The notes: a model not told the origin generated them from the sequence alone. 64,000 nt of DNA from Streptomyces sp. CB02058 (GCF_001905505.1 NZ_LIPG01000003.1:248001-312000); one strand, 5' to 3'. Shown: positions 8,558 through 17,767, counted from the stretch's first letter. Numbers and translations are program-made.

Positions 8558-10045
8558 ATGAGTCCCACCACCCCTGCCCCGCGCCGCCCCGCGAGCCCCT
8601 CCCGCGGTACCGGGGCGCGCATCAAGAGCCCCGAACTGCTGCTCGCGGAGTCCGGGGGAGACCTGGAAGGGCACGGCCTGCGCCGCAGCATGGGGCTGTT
8701 CCAGCTCGTGTGCTTCGGCGTCGGGGCCATCGTCGGCACCGGGATCTTCGTCGGCCTGTCCGACAGCGTCGCCGAGGCCGGTCCCGCCGTGGTGGTCTCC
8801 TTCGTCCTCGCCGCCGTCACCTGCATCTTCACCGCCTTCTCGTTCGCCGAGCTCGGCGGCGCCATCCCGGTGTCCGGCAGCTCCTACTCCTTCGCCTACG
8901 CCACCCTCGGGGAGCGCGTCGCCTTCCTCGTCGGCTGGTGCCTGCTGCTGGAGTACGGCGTCTCGGTCTCCGCGGTCGCGGTCGGCTGGAGCCAGTACGT
9001 CAACGAGCTGCTCGACAGCCTCGTCGGCTGGACCCTCCCCGAGGCGCTCTCCTCCGGACCGGGTGACGGCGGTGTGATCAATCTGCCCGCGGTCGTCGTG
9101 GTCATGATGGCCGCCACCCTGCTGGTGCGGGGCATCAGGGAGAGCGCGCGCGCCACGGCGGCGATGGCGGTGCTGAAGATCGGCATCCTCGTCGCGTTCT
9201 GCGCGATCGCCTTCACCGCGTTCGAGGACGGCCATCTCTCGCCCTTCGCCTCCCACGGCATGGCCGGGATCACCGCCGGGGCGTCCGTGGCGTTCTTCTC
9301 GTACATCGGCTTCGACGCCATCACCACCGCCGGCGAAGAGGTCAAGAACCCCCGGCGCAACATCCCGATTGCGATCCTGATCTGCATCGGCCTGGTCACG
9401 CTGCTGTACTGCGCGGTCGCCCTCGGGGCCATCGGAGCCCTGGGCGCGGACGCCGTGGGTGACAAGCCCGCCGCGCTCTCGCTCGTCGTCGACCAGGTCA
9501 CCGGGTCGAGCGTCGGCGGCGGGATCATCGCCTTCGGCGCGGTCGTCGCGATCGCGTCCGTCGTGCTCGCCGTGATGTACGGGCAGACCCGCATCCTGAT
9601 GTCCATGTCCCGTGACGGGCTGATCCCCCGGGTCTTCGAGCGGGTCTCGCCGAAGACCCGTACCCCCGTCGCCAACACATGGATCGTGGCGGTCGTCTTC
9701 GCGGTCCCTGCCGCGTTCTCGTCGCTGGACGTCGTCGTGAACCTGACGACCATCGGCACGCTCGCCACCATGGCCGTGGTCAACATCGCCGTGATCGCGC
9801 TGCGCCGCCGCAACCCGGAGCTGAAGCGCTCCTTCCGGGTGCCGCTCTATCCGGCCAGCCCGGTCCTGGGCGTCGGATTCTGCCTGTACCTGATGTACGG
9901 GACGGGCTGGACGACCTGGGTGCAGTTCGCCGTCTTCCTGGCCGTCGGCGCCCTCGTGTACGCGGGATACAGCCGCAGCCGCTCCCGGCTGGTCAGTCCT
10001 GGGGAGCCGCGGGACCTGGCGGCACAGGAGCCGAAGGCAGAGTGA
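8558..10045 (+). CDS. APC-superfamily amino-acid permease, cationic amino-acid transporter type
   Basis: The product is a 495-residue inner-membrane transporter with about twelve hydrophobic segments. The first is preceded by RRSMGLFQLVCFGVGAIVG, the usual APC opening around TM1. The segment FFSYIGFDAITTAGEEV-KNP near residue 255 is characteristic of the CAT branch, which often carries arginine, lysine or ornithine. I start it at ATG 8558, giving a normal cytoplasmic N-terminus. Upstream in-frame starts would run through the putative promoter and hairpin. Context after arcA and argF supports arginine or ornithine traffic. The 3' end overlaps the convergent ATPase gene by 53 bp. Confidence 0.88.
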   Translation: MSPTTPAPRRPASPSRGTGARIKSPELLLAESGGDLEGHGLRRSMGLFQLVCFGVGAIVGTGIFVGLSDSVAEAGPAVVVSFVLAAVTCIFTAFSFAELGGAIPVSGSSYSFAYATLGERVAFLVGWCLLLEYGVSVSAVAVGWSQYVNELLDSLVGWTLPEALSSGPGDGGVINLPAVVVVMMAATLLVRGIRESARATAAMAVLKIGILVAFCAIAFTAFEDGHLSPFASHGMAGITAGASVAFFSYIGFDAITTAGEEVKNPRRNIPIAILICIGLVTLLYCAVALGAIGALGADAVGDKPAALSLVVDQVTGSSVGGGIIAFGAVVAIASVVLAVMYGQTRILMSMSRDGLIPRVFERVSPKTRTPVANTWIVAVVFAVPAAFSSLDVVVNLTTIGTLATMAVVNIAVIALRRRNPELKRSFRVPLYPASPVLGVGFCLYLMYGTGWTTWVQFAVFLAVGALVYAGYSRSRSRLVSPGEPRDLAAQEPKAE

Positions 10046-10451
10046 ACCAGACCGCCTTGCCGTGCTCGGTGGGGCGGTGACCGCAGGCCGAGCTGAGTGC
10101 GCGGATCAGCAGCAGTCCGCGGCCGTGCTCCTGCCACGGGTCGGGCGTGCTGCCGGGCAGCAGGCGGGAGAGGTCGCCCGGTGGGCCCGGGTCGTGGTCG
10201 TGGACCTCGACCTGGCAGCCGGACGCCATCAGCTCGACCACCAGCTCGATGGGCCCCGAGCCGTCGGTGTGCTCCACCGCGTTGGCGACCAGTTCCGCGG
10301 TCAGCAGCTCGGCGGTGTCGCAGTCCGCGGGCGCTTCGAGCTCCGCCAGCGCCGTGCGGACGAGGGCACGGGCGATCGGCACCGCGGCCGTCGAGTGCGG
10401 CAGGGCGATGCGCCATGAGGCGGACGGGGGCTCGGGGGCGTATGGCGGCAC
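9993..10451 (-). CDS. anti-sigma-factor-type ATP-binding protein (HATPase_c, RsbW-like)
   Basis: The 152-residue cytoplasmic protein is a single GHKL ATPase domain. The N-box is LLTAELVANAVEHTDG near residue 50-65, the G1 box is VEVHDHDPGPP, and the G2 box is HGRGLLLIRALSS. Streptomyces have dozens of such proteins, some acting as anti-sigma factors or kinases of anti-anti-sigma proteins, most uncharacterised. No sigma factor or antagonist gene is adjacent. Its last 53 bp overlap the convergent permease gene, so the two transcripts are antisense at their ends. Confidence 0.85.
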   Translation of the reverse strand: MPPYAPEPPSASWRIALPHSTAAVPIARALVRTALAELEAPADCDTAELLTAELVANAVEHTDGSGPIELVVELMASGCQVEVHDHDPGPPGDLSRLLPGSTPDPWQEHGRGLLLIRALSSACGHRPTEHGKAVWFTLPSAPVPPGPAAPQD

Positions 10452-10672
10452 GGCGGGCGTTTCCGTTCAGGGACGAGGCATCCGGCGGGGGACCGCTGTT
10501 CCGGGACTGCTGGGACCGGGAACCGCGTCATCCGCTACCGGAGGGTACGGCGTTCCGTACCGGGACTTCCTGCGCTCAACCATACGAAGTGCCACGGCGG
10601 AGACATAGGGTCGGCCGACCAGTACAAAAGGGACCTTCGCCACACCTGCCCCTGTGAGGGCTGTTGCGTCCT
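10452..10672. other. intergenic space upstream of the aromatic operon
   Basis: Together with the promoter at 10673-10703 this makes a 296-nt gap between the divergent ATPase and enoyl-CoA hydratase genes. I see no coding-like frame in it. The promoter for the ATPase gene should be here but no clear -10/-35 was recognised. Confidence 0.5.
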
Positions 10673-10703
10673 CGTGACGGAAGTCACGGATGAGTGATAG
10701 CTT
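10673..10703 (+). promoter_or_regulatory. promoter with TGAC-N4-GTCA operator for the enoyl-CoA hydratase operon
   Basis: A perfect palindrome CGTGAC-GGAA-GTCACG (10673-10688) covers the -35 hexamer GTGACG (10674-10679). The -10 TAGCTT (10698-10703) is 18 bp downstream. The core TGACGGAAGTCA differs at a single base from TGACGGTAGTCA in the divergent ligase/dehydrogenase promoter at 17783-17794. A shared local regulator is therefore likely, with the PaaX-family protein as prime candidate. Confidence 0.65.
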
Positions 10704-10747
10704 CGGGAGGGACCAGCAGCAGCCCGACGGCTGGAGGGGACCCTTCC

Positions 10748-11575
10748 ATGAGCCCGTTCACCGGCTCCGCCCCGCGCACGGAGCGCTGGCGGCATCTGCG
10801 CCTGACGACGCACGACGGAGTGGCGACCGTCACACTCGCCCGGCCCGAGAAGCTCAACGCGCTCACCTTCGGCGCGTACGCCGATCTGCGCGACCTCCTC
10901 GCCGAGCTCTCCCGCGAACGCTCCGTGCGTGCCCTGGTGCTCGCCGGTGAGGGGCGCGGGTTCTGCTCGGGCGGGGACGTCGACGAGATCATCGGAGCCA
11001 CGCTCGCGATGGACACCGCGCAGCTGCTGGACTTCAACCGGATGACCGGCCAGGTCGTGCGGGCCCTTCGCGAGTGCCCCTTCCCCGTCATCGCCGCCGT
11101 CCACGGGGTGGCGGCCGGCGCGGGAGCCGTCCTCGCCCTGGCCGCCGACTTCCGGATCGCCGCCCCCTCCGCGCGCTTCGCCTTCCTCTTCACGGCCGTC
11201 GGTCTCTCCGGCGGAGACATGGGAGCCGCCTACCTCCTGCCGCGCGTCGTCGGCCTCGGCCACGCCACCCGCATCCTGATGCTCGGCGAACCCGTCCGCG
11301 CCCCCGAGGCCGAGCGCATCGGGCTGATCAGCGAGCTGACCGGCGAGGGCGAGGCCGACACCCGTGCCGCCGCACTCGCCAGGCGGCTCGCCGACGGGCC
11401 CGCGCTCGCCCTGGCCCAGACGAAGGCGCTGCTCACCGCCGAGCTCGACATGCCGCTGGCCGCGTCCGTGGAGATGGACGCCGCCACCCAGGCCCTCCTG
11501 ATGAACGGCGAGGACTACGCCGAGTTCCACGCCGCCTTCACCGAGAAGCGGCCGCCGAAGTGGCGGGGCAGGTAG
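10748..11575 (+). CDS. enoyl-CoA hydratase/isomerase family protein
   Basis: The 275-residue crotonase-fold enzyme has the oxyanion-hole segments GFCSGGDVDEI and HGVAAGAGAVLALAADFRIA, and a closing FHAAFTEKRPPKW motif. It likely hydrates or opens a CoA-bound intermediate of ring degradation. ATG 10748 follows a strong GGAGGGGA at 10733-10740. An earlier in-frame GTG at 10694 lies inside the promoter and is rejected. The next gene starts 4 nt after its stop, so the two form an operon. The exact substrate depends on whether the pathway handles salicylyl-CoA or 2-aminobenzoyl-CoA. Confidence 0.88.
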   Translation: MSPFTGSAPRTERWRHLRLTTHDGVATVTLARPEKLNALTFGAYADLRDLLAELSRERSVRALVLAGEGRGFCSGGDVDEIIGATLAMDTAQLLDFNRMTGQVVRALRECPFPVIAAVHGVAAGAGAVLALAADFRIAAPSARFAFLFTAVGLSGGDMGAAYLLPRVVGLGHATRILMLGEPVRAPEAERIGLISELTGEGEADTRAAALARRLADGPALALAQTKALLTAELDMPLAASVEMDAATQALLMNGEDYAEFHAAFTEKRPPKWRGR

Positions 11576-11579
11576 CGCC

Positions 11580-13937
11580 GTGCGCACCCCGGACGCGATG
11601 CCCCACCCGGACGCGGCGCCCGCCCCGGAGGTGACGCCTGCCCCGGACACCGGGTCCTCCAGGAGCGCCGGGCGGATCGCGGTCATCGGGGGCGGACCCG
11701 GCGGGCTCTACGCCGCCGCCCTCCTCAAGCGGCTGGACCCCGCCCGTGACATCACCGTCTGGGAGCGCAACGCCCCCGACGACACCTTCGGATTCGGCGT
11801 GGTCCTCTCCGACGAGACCCTCGGCGGCATCGAGCACGCGGACCCCGTCGTGTACCGGGCGCTCAGCGACGCGTTCGTCCGCTGGGACACCATCGACGTC
11901 GTCCACCGGGGCGCCACCCAGACCTCCGGGGGCCACGGCTTCGCCGCACTCGGCCGCCGTACGCTGCTGCGGATCCTGCACGAACGCTGCGCGGATCTCG
12001 GCGTGCGGCTCCGCTTCCGCACCGAGGCACCGCCCGCCGCCGAACTCGCCGCCCACCACGATCTGGTCGTCGCCGCCGACGGGGTGCGCAGCGCCACCCG
12101 CGCGGCCCACGCCCTCCACTTCCGCCCCACTGTCACCGGCCACCGGAACCGCTACATCTGGCTCGCCGCAGACTTCGCGTTCGACGCCTTCCGCTTCGAG
12201 ATCGCCGAGACCCCTCACGGCGTGATGCAGCTGCACGCCTACCCGTTCTCGCCCGGCGCCTCCACCGTCATCGTGGAGATGCGCGAGGAGGTCTGGCGGG
12301 CGGCGGGGTTCGACCTCCGCGACACCGCCGAGTCGGCCGAACACTGCGCCAAGGTCTTCTCCGAGGCCCTCGGCGGCCGGCCGCTGCGCTCCAACAAGTC
12401 CTCCTGGCTCACCTTCGCCACGGTCACCAACGAACGGTGGTCGCACGGCAACACGGTCCTCATCGGCGACGCCGCGCACACCGCCCACTTCTCCATCGGT
12501 TCCGGCACCAAGCTGGCCGTCGAGGACGCGCTCGCCCTGGCCGCCTGCGTCGAGGAGCAGCCCGACCTGCCCACCGCCCTCGCCGCGTACGAGGCCGAGC
12601 GCCGCCCCGTCGTCCTGTCCACCCAGCGCGCGGCCGAGGCCAGCCTGCGCTGGTTCGAGGAGCTCCCGCAGTACGTGGACCAGCCGCCCCGCCGGTTCGC
12701 CTTCAACCTCCTCACCCGCAGCCGCCGCGTCACCCACGACAACCTCCGGCTGCGCGACCCCGGCTTCACGGGCGCCGTCGAGGAGGAGTTCGGCTGCCCG
12801 CCCGGCACCCCGCCGATGTTCACCCCGCTGCGGCTGCGCGGCCTCGAACTCCGTAACCGCGTCGTCGTCTCGCCCATGGACATGTACTCCGCCACCGACG
12901 GCATGCCCGGCGACTTCCACCTCGTCCACCTCGGCGCCCGTGCGCTCGGCGGCGCCGGGCTCGTCATGACCGAGATGGTCTGCGTGAGCCCCGAGGGCCG
13001 CATCACGCCCGGCTGCGCCGGCCTGTGGAGCGACGGGCAGGCCGAGGCATGGACCCGTGTCACACGCTTCGTCCACGAGGCCGCCCCCGGAGCCGCGATC
13101 GGCGTCCAGCTGGGCCACTCGGGCCGCAAGGGCTCCACCCGGCTGATGTGGGAGGGCATCGACCAGCCGCTGGACGACGGCAACTGGCCCGTCAGCGCGG
13201 CCTCACCCCTCCCGTACGCGCGGGGCGTCAGCCAGATCCCGCGGGTCCTGGACCGGGCCGGGATGGACGCGGTCCGCGACCGCTTCACCGAGGCCGCCCG
13301 GCGGGCCGCCCGCTGCGGGTTCGACCTCCTCGAACTGCACTGCGCCCACGGCTATCTGCTCTCCGGCTTCCTCTCGCCGCTCACCAACACGCGCACCGAC
13401 GCCTACGGCGGGCCGCTGGAGAACCGGCTGCGCTTCCCCCTGGAGGTCTTCGACGCCGTACGCGCCGCATGGCCCGGTGACCGGCCCATGACCGTACGGA
13501 TCTCCGCGACGGACTGGGCGCCCGGCGGGACGGGTGACGAGGACTCCCTGGAGATCGCCCGTGCCTTCGCCGCCCACGGCGCGGACGCCATCGACGTCTC
13601 CACCGGTCAGGTCGTCCCGGACGAACGCCCCGCCCACGGCCGCTCCTACCAGACCCCGTACGCCGACCGGATCCGCAACGCCCTGGACGTGCCCGTCATC
13701 GCCGTCGGAGCCATCTCCTCCTGGGACGACGTCAACTCGCTGCTCCTCGCCGGCCGCGCCGACCTCTGCGCCCTGGCCCGCCCCCACCTCTGGGACCCGC
13801 ACTGGACCCTGCACGCGGCGGCCGAGCAGGGGTACACCGGGCCGGGCGTCTCCTGGCCGCTGCCGTACCGTGCGGGCAGCCGCCCCCCTCCGACCGGCCG
13901 CACCGACGCCCCGAAGCCGCGGCTCACACTCGGCTGA
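11580..13937 (+). CDS. fused aryl-CoA monooxygenase / old-yellow-enzyme reductase (salicylyl-CoA 5-hydroxylase or 2-aminobenzoyl-CoA monooxygenase/reductase)
   Basis: The 785-residue protein joins two flavoenzymes. The first half is an FAD aromatic hydroxylase with the dinucleotide fold IGGGPGGLYAA near residues 36-46 and IGDAAHTAHFSIGSGT near 297. The second half, from about residue 413, is an FMN barrel of the NADH:flavin oxidoreductase family with PLRLRGLELRNRVVVSPMD, QLGHSGRKGS, LHCAHGYLLSGFLSP and YGGPLENR. Two families share this layout: the so-called bifunctional salicylyl-CoA 5-hydroxylase/oxidoreductase, and 2-aminobenzoyl-CoA monooxygenase/reductase of Azoarcus. Sequence alone does not separate them. 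The neighbouring RidA and acyl-CoA dehydrogenase favour the amino-substrate. The start is GTG 11580. Confidence 0.9.
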   Translation: MRTPDAMPHPDAAPAPEVTPAPDTGSSRSAGRIAVIGGGPGGLYAAALLKRLDPARDITVWERNAPDDTFGFGVVLSDETLGGIEHADPVVYRALSDAFVRWDTIDVVHRGATQTSGGHGFAALGRRTLLRILHERCADLGVRLRFRTEAPPAAELAAHHDLVVAADGVRSATRAAHALHFRPTVTGHRNRYIWLAADFAFDAFRFEIAETPHGVMQLHAYPFSPGASTVIVEMREEVWRAAGFDLRDTAESAEHCAKVFSEALGGRPLRSNKSSWLTFATVTNERWSHGNTVLIGDAAHTAHFSIGSGTKLAVEDALALAACVEEQPDLPTALAAYEAERRPVVLSTQRAAEASLRWFEELPQYVDQPPRRFAFNLLTRSRRVTHDNLRLRDPGFTGAVEEEFGCPPGTPPMFTPLRLRGLELRNRVVVSPMDMYSATDGMPGDFHLVHLGARALGGAGLVMTEMVCVSPEGRITPGCAGLWSDGQAEAWTRVTRFVHEAAPGAAIGVQLGHSGRKGSTRLMWEGIDQPLDDGNWPVSAASPLPYARGVSQIPRVLDRAGMDAVRDRFTEAARRAARCGFDLLELHCAHGYLLSGFLSPLTNTRTDAYGGPLENRLRFPLEVFDAVRAAWPGDRPMTVRISATDWAPGGTGDEDSLEIARAFAAHGADAIDVSTGQVVPDERPAHGRSYQTPYADRIRNALDVPVIAVGAISSWDDVNSLLLAGRADLCALARPHLWDPHWTLHAAAEQGYTGPGVSWPLPYRAGSRPPPTGRTDAPKPRLTLG

Positions 13938-14382
13938 GCGTCAGGCACTCGTGGCACCGGCAGGGAACCGGGTGCGCGCTGGACCAGTGGGCCGTGCGGT
14001 ACTCGGCGGCCAGCCTCTCCAGCCGGACGGCCAGCTCCTCGGCGTCCTCACGGGTCGTCCAGCAGCCGCCCACGTCCGCCTCCTCGCACAGCCGCAGCAC
14101 GGTCGGGCTGTGGACCGCCACGGCCCTGAACGTGTGCAGATTGCGCGTCGCCATGTCGATGGTGATGTACGTGCCGGTGTGGCGCCCGCGCCCGATCGTG
14201 GTCAGCTGCTCGTGCGCCGACCCGGCGTAACTCTGGAGCACGTGCACCTTCGAGCCGCCCCGGTAGGACTTGGTGCCGGGCCGCAGTTCCTGGCCGCCCT
14301 CGCCGTAGCGCCGCCACCGCACCACGTTCGCGGCGATCAGCCAGCTCCGCTCCTCCGGGGCCTGCCCTGCCCCGGTGCTCAC
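13924..14382 (-). CDS. hypothetical protein with C-terminal CxCHxC cluster
   Basis: I do not recognise this 152-residue protein. It is hydrophilic, with no signal peptide or membrane segment, and ends in CRCHECLTLSRV, a compact Cys/His group that could bind a metal. Codon use is normal for the window. Its start overlaps the acetyltransferase stop by 4 nt (14379-14382), so it is the last gene of that operon. Its 3' end overlaps the convergent flavoprotein gene by 14 bp. No function is proposed. Confidence 0.7.
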   Translation of the reverse strand: MSTGAGQAPEERSWLIAANVVRWRRYGEGGQELRPGTKSYRGGSKVHVLQSYAGSAHEQLTTIGRGRHTGTYITIDMATRNLHTFRAVAVHSPTVLRLCEEADVGGCWTTREDAEELAVRLERLAAEYRTAHWSSAHPVPCRCHECLTLSRV

Positions 14383-15200
14383 CCCGGCTCCGCGGTGATC
14401 AGCAGGCGGTCGGAGACGGCCTCGTAGCCGATGCGCCGGTAGACGCCGTTGCTCGTCGGGTTCGCGAGATCCGTGAAGAGCAGCACCTCCCGGGCCCCCT
14501 CCTCACGCGCCACGCGGCTGACCCACGCCGTCACCGCGCCCGCGTATCCGCGGCCCCGGTGCTCCGGCGGTGTGTAGACGTTCGCCACGCGGACCGTGCC
14601 CGCCATCCTGCGGGAGACGCCGGCCAGCGACACGGGCTCCCCTCCGGCCTCCCACAGCGTGAGCCCGCCGTGCGCCGTGCGGTCGTCCACGATCCGCCCG
14701 GCCCGGTCTCCCGACTGGCCGGTCTGCTCGCCGAAGGCCCTGATCCAGTCGACGAGCAGCTCCCGGTCCGCGACGGTCGCGGTCCTCGGCCCTCCGGCGG
14801 GCGCGGGGGAGGGCGGCACCAACGTCCCCAGGCGGTAGAGCCGTTGTTCCCCGTCGACACGGTGCCGGGGCCAGTGGGCGGCCAGGACCTCAGCCGCCCC
14901 GCGCTCCGCGTTGACACCCGTCAGCGGGAGCGCGCCCGGCAGCGCGGCGACCGCGTCGGGGGCCGCCGTGCCCAGGACCGGCGGGAAGGGCGGTGTCCAC
15001 ACCAGCGCCCCGGCCACCTCACCGTCCGCCCCGCGCCACCAGCCCAGCACCGGCATCCCCGGGCCGTAGGCGTGCGGCCCGCCGTCCCTGAGGGTGGCGG
15101 TCACGGTCAGCAGCAGCGTGTTCTCGGCGGGCCGGGCGGCCAGGGACGCTCCGGCAGCGTCCAGGAAGACCGCGACATCGGCGGTGAAGGTCCAGGGCAT
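14379..15200 (-). CDS. GNAT-family N-acetyltransferase
   Basis: The 273-residue cytoplasmic protein has a C-terminal GNAT fold. VRVANVYTPPEHRGRGYAG carries the acetyl-CoA pyrophosphate-binding R/Q-x-x-G-x-G/A pattern (residues around 205-220), followed by LFTDLANPTSNGVYRRIGYEAV. The N-terminal half is divergent, as in two-domain members of this group. The substrate is unknown. It lies 53 nt downstream of the PaaX-family gene on the same strand and is coupled to the small hypothetical gene after it, so it may be read from the ligase promoter. Confidence 0.88.
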   Translation of the reverse strand: MPWTFTADVAVFLDAAGASLAARPAENTLLLTVTATLRDGGPHAYGPGMPVLGWWRGADGEVAGALVWTPPFPPVLGTAAPDAVAALPGALPLTGVNAERGAAEVLAAHWPRHRVDGEQRLYRLGTLVPPSPAPAGGPRTATVADRELLVDWIRAFGEQTGQSGDRAGRIVDDRTAHGGLTLWEAGGEPVSLAGVSRRMAGTVRVANVYTPPEHRGRGYAGAVTAWVSRVAREEGAREVLLFTDLANPTSNGVYRRIGYEAVSDRLLITAEPG

Positions 15201-15253
15201 GCCTCATCCTGCCGGGACACCGGGCCCCGGGTCACCCCGATTTCGAGGGCCGG

Positions 15254-16072
15254 TCAGCCGCCGTGCCCCGCGAACAGGGCGCCCGCGTCCCGCAGCCGGG
15301 AGTGCAGCAGCCCGAACACCTCCGCCGCCCGGCCACCCGGCCAGTCCTTCGGCAGCAGCTCGTCGGGGAGCCCCGGATCCGCGTACGGCAGCTGCCGCCA
15401 GGAGTCCAGCGCGCGGAGGTAGTCGCGGTAGGCGTCCTCAGGGTCGGGCGCCGCGCCGGACCGCGCGTCCCAGGACCGCAGCACCGGTTCCTGCTGCTCC
15501 AGGAAGTCGAGGTACAGCCGGGCGATCGCGTCCAGGTCCCACCACCGCGCCACCGATTCCCCCGTCGCGGTGAAGCCGAGGTGCTCGCCGCGGAACAGCT
15601 CGACGTACGGGGCGAGTTCGAGGCGCTCCAGGGTGTGCCGCGTCTCCTCGTACAGTCCGGCGGGCGCGATCCACACACCCGGCGCCGCCGTGCCGAAGCC
15701 GAGCCTGCCGAGCCGGGAGCGCAGAAGGTGCCGCTTGCTGCGCTCCGCTTCCGGCACGGAGAAGACGGCGAGCACCCAGCCGTCGTCCGGCCGGCGCGGC
15801 GGTCGCCGGTAGATCCGCCGGTCGCCGTCGTCCAGCAGCTGACGGGCGTCCGGCGAGAGCGCGTAGCCGGCCGCACCGTCCGCCGTGCGGGCGGGGACGA
15901 GCAGCCCCCGGCGCTTGAGCCGGGAGACGGACGAGCGCACCGACGGCGCGTCGACCCCGACCGCGTGCAGCAGCCGGATCAGTTCGGACACCGCCAGCGG
16001 GGCGTCGCCGGGGCGACGGCCGTACGCGCCGTAGAGGGTGACGATCAGGGAACGGGGAGTGTGCTCGGCCAC
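15254..16072 (-). CDS. PaaX-family transcriptional regulator
   Basis: The 272-residue protein has the N-terminal winged helix of PaaX repressors (SLIVTLYGAYGRR at the start, then VRSSVSRLKRRGLLVP as recognition region) and the long C-terminal PaaX domain with DDGWVLAVFSVPEAER. PaaX proteins are repressors released by aryl-CoA thioesters such as phenylacetyl-CoA. Here the gene starts 4 nt after the aryl-CoA ligase stop, so the ligase makes the likely inducer and the repressor senses it. It is the best candidate to bind the TGAC-GGWA-GTCA sites at 10675 and 17783, though this pairing is inferred from position only. Confidence 0.9.
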   Translation of the reverse strand: MAEHTPRSLIVTLYGAYGRRPGDAPLAVSELIRLLHAVGVDAPSVRSSVSRLKRRGLLVPARTADGAAGYALSPDARQLLDDGDRRIYRRPPRRPDDGWVLAVFSVPEAERSKRHLLRSRLGRLGFGTAAPGVWIAPAGLYEETRHTLERLELAPYVELFRGEHLGFTATGESVARWWDLDAIARLYLDFLEQQEPVLRSWDARSGAAPDPEDAYRDYLRALDSWRQLPYADPGLPDELLPKDWPGGRAAEVFGLLHSRLRDAGALFAGHGG

Positions 16073-16076
16073 GTGA

Positions 16077-17696
16077 TCACTCTAGAGCGGTCGTGCCGCG
16101 CAGCAGGAAGCGCTGGAGCTTTCCGGTGGCCGTCCGGGGGAGCGCGGGGAGGAACTCGATGGCGCGGGGGCACTTGTGCGGCGCGAGCACGGACTTCATG
16201 TGCGTCCGCAGTTCGTCGGCCGTCAGCGGCGCGCCCTCGCGCGGCACGACGTACGCCGCCACGATCTGGCCCCGCAGTTCGTCCGGACGGCCCACCACCG
16301 CGGCCTCGGCCACGTCGGGATGGCGCAGCAGCGCCTCCTCGACCTCGGGTCCCGCGATGTTGTGACCGGCGGAGATGATCATGTCGTCGGCCCGGGCGAC
16401 GTAGCGGAAGTAGCCGTCGGGCTCGCGGACGTAGGTGTCGCCCGTGATGTTCCAGCCGTGGCGCACATAGACCCGCTGGCGGTCGTCGGCGAGATAGCGG
16501 CAGCCCACCGGGCCGCGCACCGCCAGCAGCCCTGGCTCGCCGTCGGGCAGTTCCGTGCCGTGCCCGTCCACCACGCGCGCCTGCCAGCCGGGCACGGGAA
16601 GGCCGGTGGTGCCGGGCCGGATGTCCCCGTCGGCGGCGGAGATGAAGATGTGCAGCAGCTCGGTGGCCCCGATGCCGTTGATGATGCGCAGCCCCGTCCG
16701 CTCGTACCAGGACCGCCAGGTGGCGGCGGGGAGGTTCTCCCCGGCCGAGACGCACCGGCGCAGCGCGGAGAGGTCGTGGCCGTCGAGCGCGTCGAGCATC
16801 AGGCGGTACGCGGTCGGCGCGGTGAACAGGACCGAGACCCGGTGCGCGGCGAGCGCGGGCAGCAGCTGCTTGGGGCCCGACTGTTCGAGCAGCAGGGCGG
16901 ATGCGCCGGCCCGCAGCGGGAAGACCACCAGCCCGCCGAGCCCGAAGGTGAAGCCGAGCGGCGGGCTGCCCGTGAACACATCCTCGGGCACCGGCCGCAG
17001 GATGTGACGGGCGAAGGTGTCGGCGACGGCCAGCACATCGCGGTGGGTGTGCATGCAGCCTTTGGGCCGTCCGGTGGTGCCCGAGGTGAAGGCGATCAGC
17101 GCGATGTCGTCGGCGGCGGTGTCCACCGCCCGGCAGGGCCCCTGTCGGGCCGCCGCGAGCCGCGTCAGGTCGTCGGGCGACTCGCCCCCGTACGTCGTGA
17201 CACGCAGCCCGGGCACCCCGGCCGCGGCCAGGTCGTCGACGGACCTGATGTCGCAGAGCGCGTGACCGACCCTGGCGAGCGAGCAGATGGTGGCGAGCTC
17301 GGAGGCGCGCTGCTGCGCCAGCACCGTCACGGCGACCGCCCCGGCCTTCATCACGGCGAGCCAGCAGGCGGCGAGCCAGGGCGTGGTGGGGCCGCGCAGC
17401 AGCACGCGGTTGCCGGGCACGACGCCCAGATCACGCGTCAGCACCTGGGCGATCCGGTCCACCCGGTCCCGCAGCTCCCCGTAGCTCCAGACGCCGCCGT
17501 CGGGGGTGCGGAAGGCGGGGCGCCCGGGTCCGAAGCGTTCGACGGTGCGGTCGAGCAGCTCGTATCCGCAGTTCAGCCGGTCGGGATAGGCCAGTTCGGG
17601 GAGATCGAAGACCAGCTCCGGCCGGTCCTCGACGGGTGGGAGATGGTCGCGCGCGAAGGTGTCGGTGTGCGCGCTCGCGGTACCTGACGGCTTCAT
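16077..17696 (-). CDS. aryl-CoA ligase (benzoate / 2-aminobenzoate-CoA ligase type)
   Basis: The 539-residue adenylate-forming enzyme activates an aromatic acid to its CoA thioester with ATP. The P-loop is FTSGTTGRPKG, the substrate/AMP motif INGIGATELLHIF is typical of benzoate- and 2-aminobenzoate-CoA ligases, YVARADDMIISAGHNI forms the hinge, and the catalytic lysine is in RTATGKLQRF. ATG 17696 is preceded by GGGAGG about 8 nt upstream. An upstream in-frame start would cross the promoter. It heads the minus-strand operon with the PaaX-family gene and is divergent from the acyl-CoA dehydrogenase gene. The acid specificity (benzoate, salicylate or anthranilate) is not determined. Confidence 0.9.
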   Translation of the reverse strand: MKPSGTASAHTDTFARDHLPPVEDRPELVFDLPELAYPDRLNCGYELLDRTVERFGPGRPAFRTPDGGVWSYGELRDRVDRIAQVLTRDLGVVPGNRVLLRGPTTPWLAACWLAVMKAGAVAVTVLAQQRASELATICSLARVGHALCDIRSVDDLAAAGVPGLRVTTYGGESPDDLTRLAAARQGPCRAVDTAADDIALIAFTSGTTGRPKGCMHTHRDVLAVADTFARHILRPVPEDVFTGSPPLGFTFGLGGLVVFPLRAGASALLLEQSGPKQLLPALAAHRVSVLFTAPTAYRLMLDALDGHDLSALRRCVSAGENLPAATWRSWYERTGLRIINGIGATELLHIFISAADGDIRPGTTGLPVPGWQARVVDGHGTELPDGEPGLLAVRGPVGCRYLADDRQRVYVRHGWNITGDTYVREPDGYFRYVARADDMIISAGHNIAGPEVEEALLRHPDVAEAAVVGRPDELRGQIVAAYVVPREGAPLTADELRTHMKSVLAPHKCPRAIEFLPALPRTATGKLQRFLLRGTTALE

Positions 17697-17767
17697 GAAG
17701 CATCGCCTCCCAGGACCTCTCGTCCGGATCCGGCCTGACCCGAACGACAGCCCCTTGTCGCCCTTGG

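Noticed and set aside
13924..14382. Rubredoxin-like or zinc-ribbon assignment for the small hypothetical protein
   Set aside because: The Cys/His cluster CRCHEC is at the extreme C-terminus and lacks a second half, so the family cannot be named.
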